The position numbers were made by a program, and so were the translations under genes. A stretch of 7,362 bases of DNA from assembly GCA_964354225.1 (NCBI GenBank), contig CAYGZC010000284.1, forward strand, positions 1-7,362. The letters run 5' to 3'. The notes beneath the pieces are model-generated. The model saw nothing but the letters and a program-made list of their open reading frames with translations. It ran no database searches and was not told the origin of the DNA. The stretch comes from CAYGZC01 sp964354225 (GTDB taxonomy: Bacteria > Bacteroidota > Ignavibacteria > UBA10030 > SZUA-254). Positions 7,097-7,362 of this stretch are shown piece after piece. How positions within the stretch are numbered: position 1 is the first letter of the stretch; each line of letters begins with the position of its first letter.

Positions 7097-7362
7097 GATA
7101 TTTATTCTTGAATATTTTCTTGATATCGATGATGATGCCGATTGTAACTGAAGCTCAGGAAGAGTATACGGCTGGAAAACAACCGGCTATTCTACCATCC
7201 GATACATTCCGTAAAAATACTGCATCAATTTCATTCGATAAATCGTTTAATACTTATCATTGGAATGGGATCACATATTATAAAAATACATTTGGTCCCA
7301 TGCTTCTTCAGATTAACGAGCAGTTCCTTTCAATGATTATCAGTGCAAACCGGAAGCTCATA
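7090..7362 (+). CDS. Exported protein of unknown function (3'-truncated)
   Basis: A frame starting at ATG 7090 stays open to the last base of the window (91 codons). It begins with a textbook Sec signal peptide, MVRYLFLNIFLISMMMPIV, followed by TEA and a likely cleavage before QEEYTAGKQP at residue 22/23. A mature N-terminus starting with Gln after Ala is common in exported Bacteroidota proteins. The following residues, such as SISFDKSFNTYHWNGITYY and NTFGPMLLQINEQFLSM, are soluble in character and match no family I recognise. Its start overlaps the SDR stop by 7 bases (ATGGTAA) in a different frame, with no Shine-Dalgarno, so translation is probably coupled to the SDR. Downstream ATGs at 7129, 7132 and 7135 would remove the signal peptide's positive N-terminus and are less likely. 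Confidence 0.8.
   Translation, partial: MVRYLFLNIFLISMMMPIVTEAQEEYTAGKQPAILPSDTFRKNTASISFDKSFNTYHWNGITYYKNTFGPMLLQINEQFLSMIISANRKLI

Noticed and set aside
6909..7151. 80-codon + strand frame across the SDR 3' end
   Set aside because: It overlaps the SDR in another frame with low-complexity content; the frame starting at 7090 with a signal peptide is the credible gene here.
1..7362. Search for CRISPR arrays, tRNA/rRNA genes, insertion sequences, phage or defence genes
   Set aside because: No regularly spaced repeats, no transposase or integrase motifs, and no RNA gene signatures were seen.

Overview
The window looks like ordinary chromosomal sequence from a Gram-negative bacterium of the Bacteroidota/Ignavibacteria part of the FCB group. 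The main pointer is the first gene, a carboxypeptidase-regulatory-like plus DUF5686 outer-membrane protein, an architecture typical of Bacteroidota. Supporting signs are moderate GC, mostly absent Shine-Dalgarno sequences, and intergenic DNA resembling short dispersed repeats. The phylum-level placement is an inference; genus cannot be called.

Layout (all genes on the + strand): (1) 2-2206, a 5'-truncated DUF5686-type outer-membrane beta-barrel protein. (2) 2207-2536, a 330-bp gene-free spacer with a palindrome, a small hairpin and decayed repeat-like tracts. (3) 2537-4729, a complete GH13 debranching enzyme of the type I pullulanase kind with a CBM48-like domain and a hydrophobic, possibly export-directing N-terminus. 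(4) A 57-bp G-poor, A-rich spacer that runs directly into the next start codon. (5) 4787-6181, a complete MBL-fold beta-CASP ribonuclease with all catalytic motifs intact. (6) A 123-bp spacer. (7) 6305-7096, a complete short-chain dehydrogenase/reductase (SDR) fold protein in which the canonical Asn-Ser-Tyr-Lys tetrad is replaced. (8) 7090-7362, the start of a further gene, overlapping the SDR stop by 7 bp, encoding an exported protein with a clear Sec signal peptide that runs off the window.

The genes do not form one recognisable pathway. The pullulanase and the MBL nuclease are close enough to share a transcript. The SDR and the last gene overlap and are probably translationally coupled. 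Envelope or export features occur in the first and last genes and perhaps in the pullulanase. I found no CRISPR array, RNA gene, transposase, phage gene or defence locus, and no clear case for a new multi-gene system. The observations most worth checking are the non-canonical SDR active site with its overlapping exported partner, the unusual leader of the MBL gene, and the uncertain start and location of the pullulanase.
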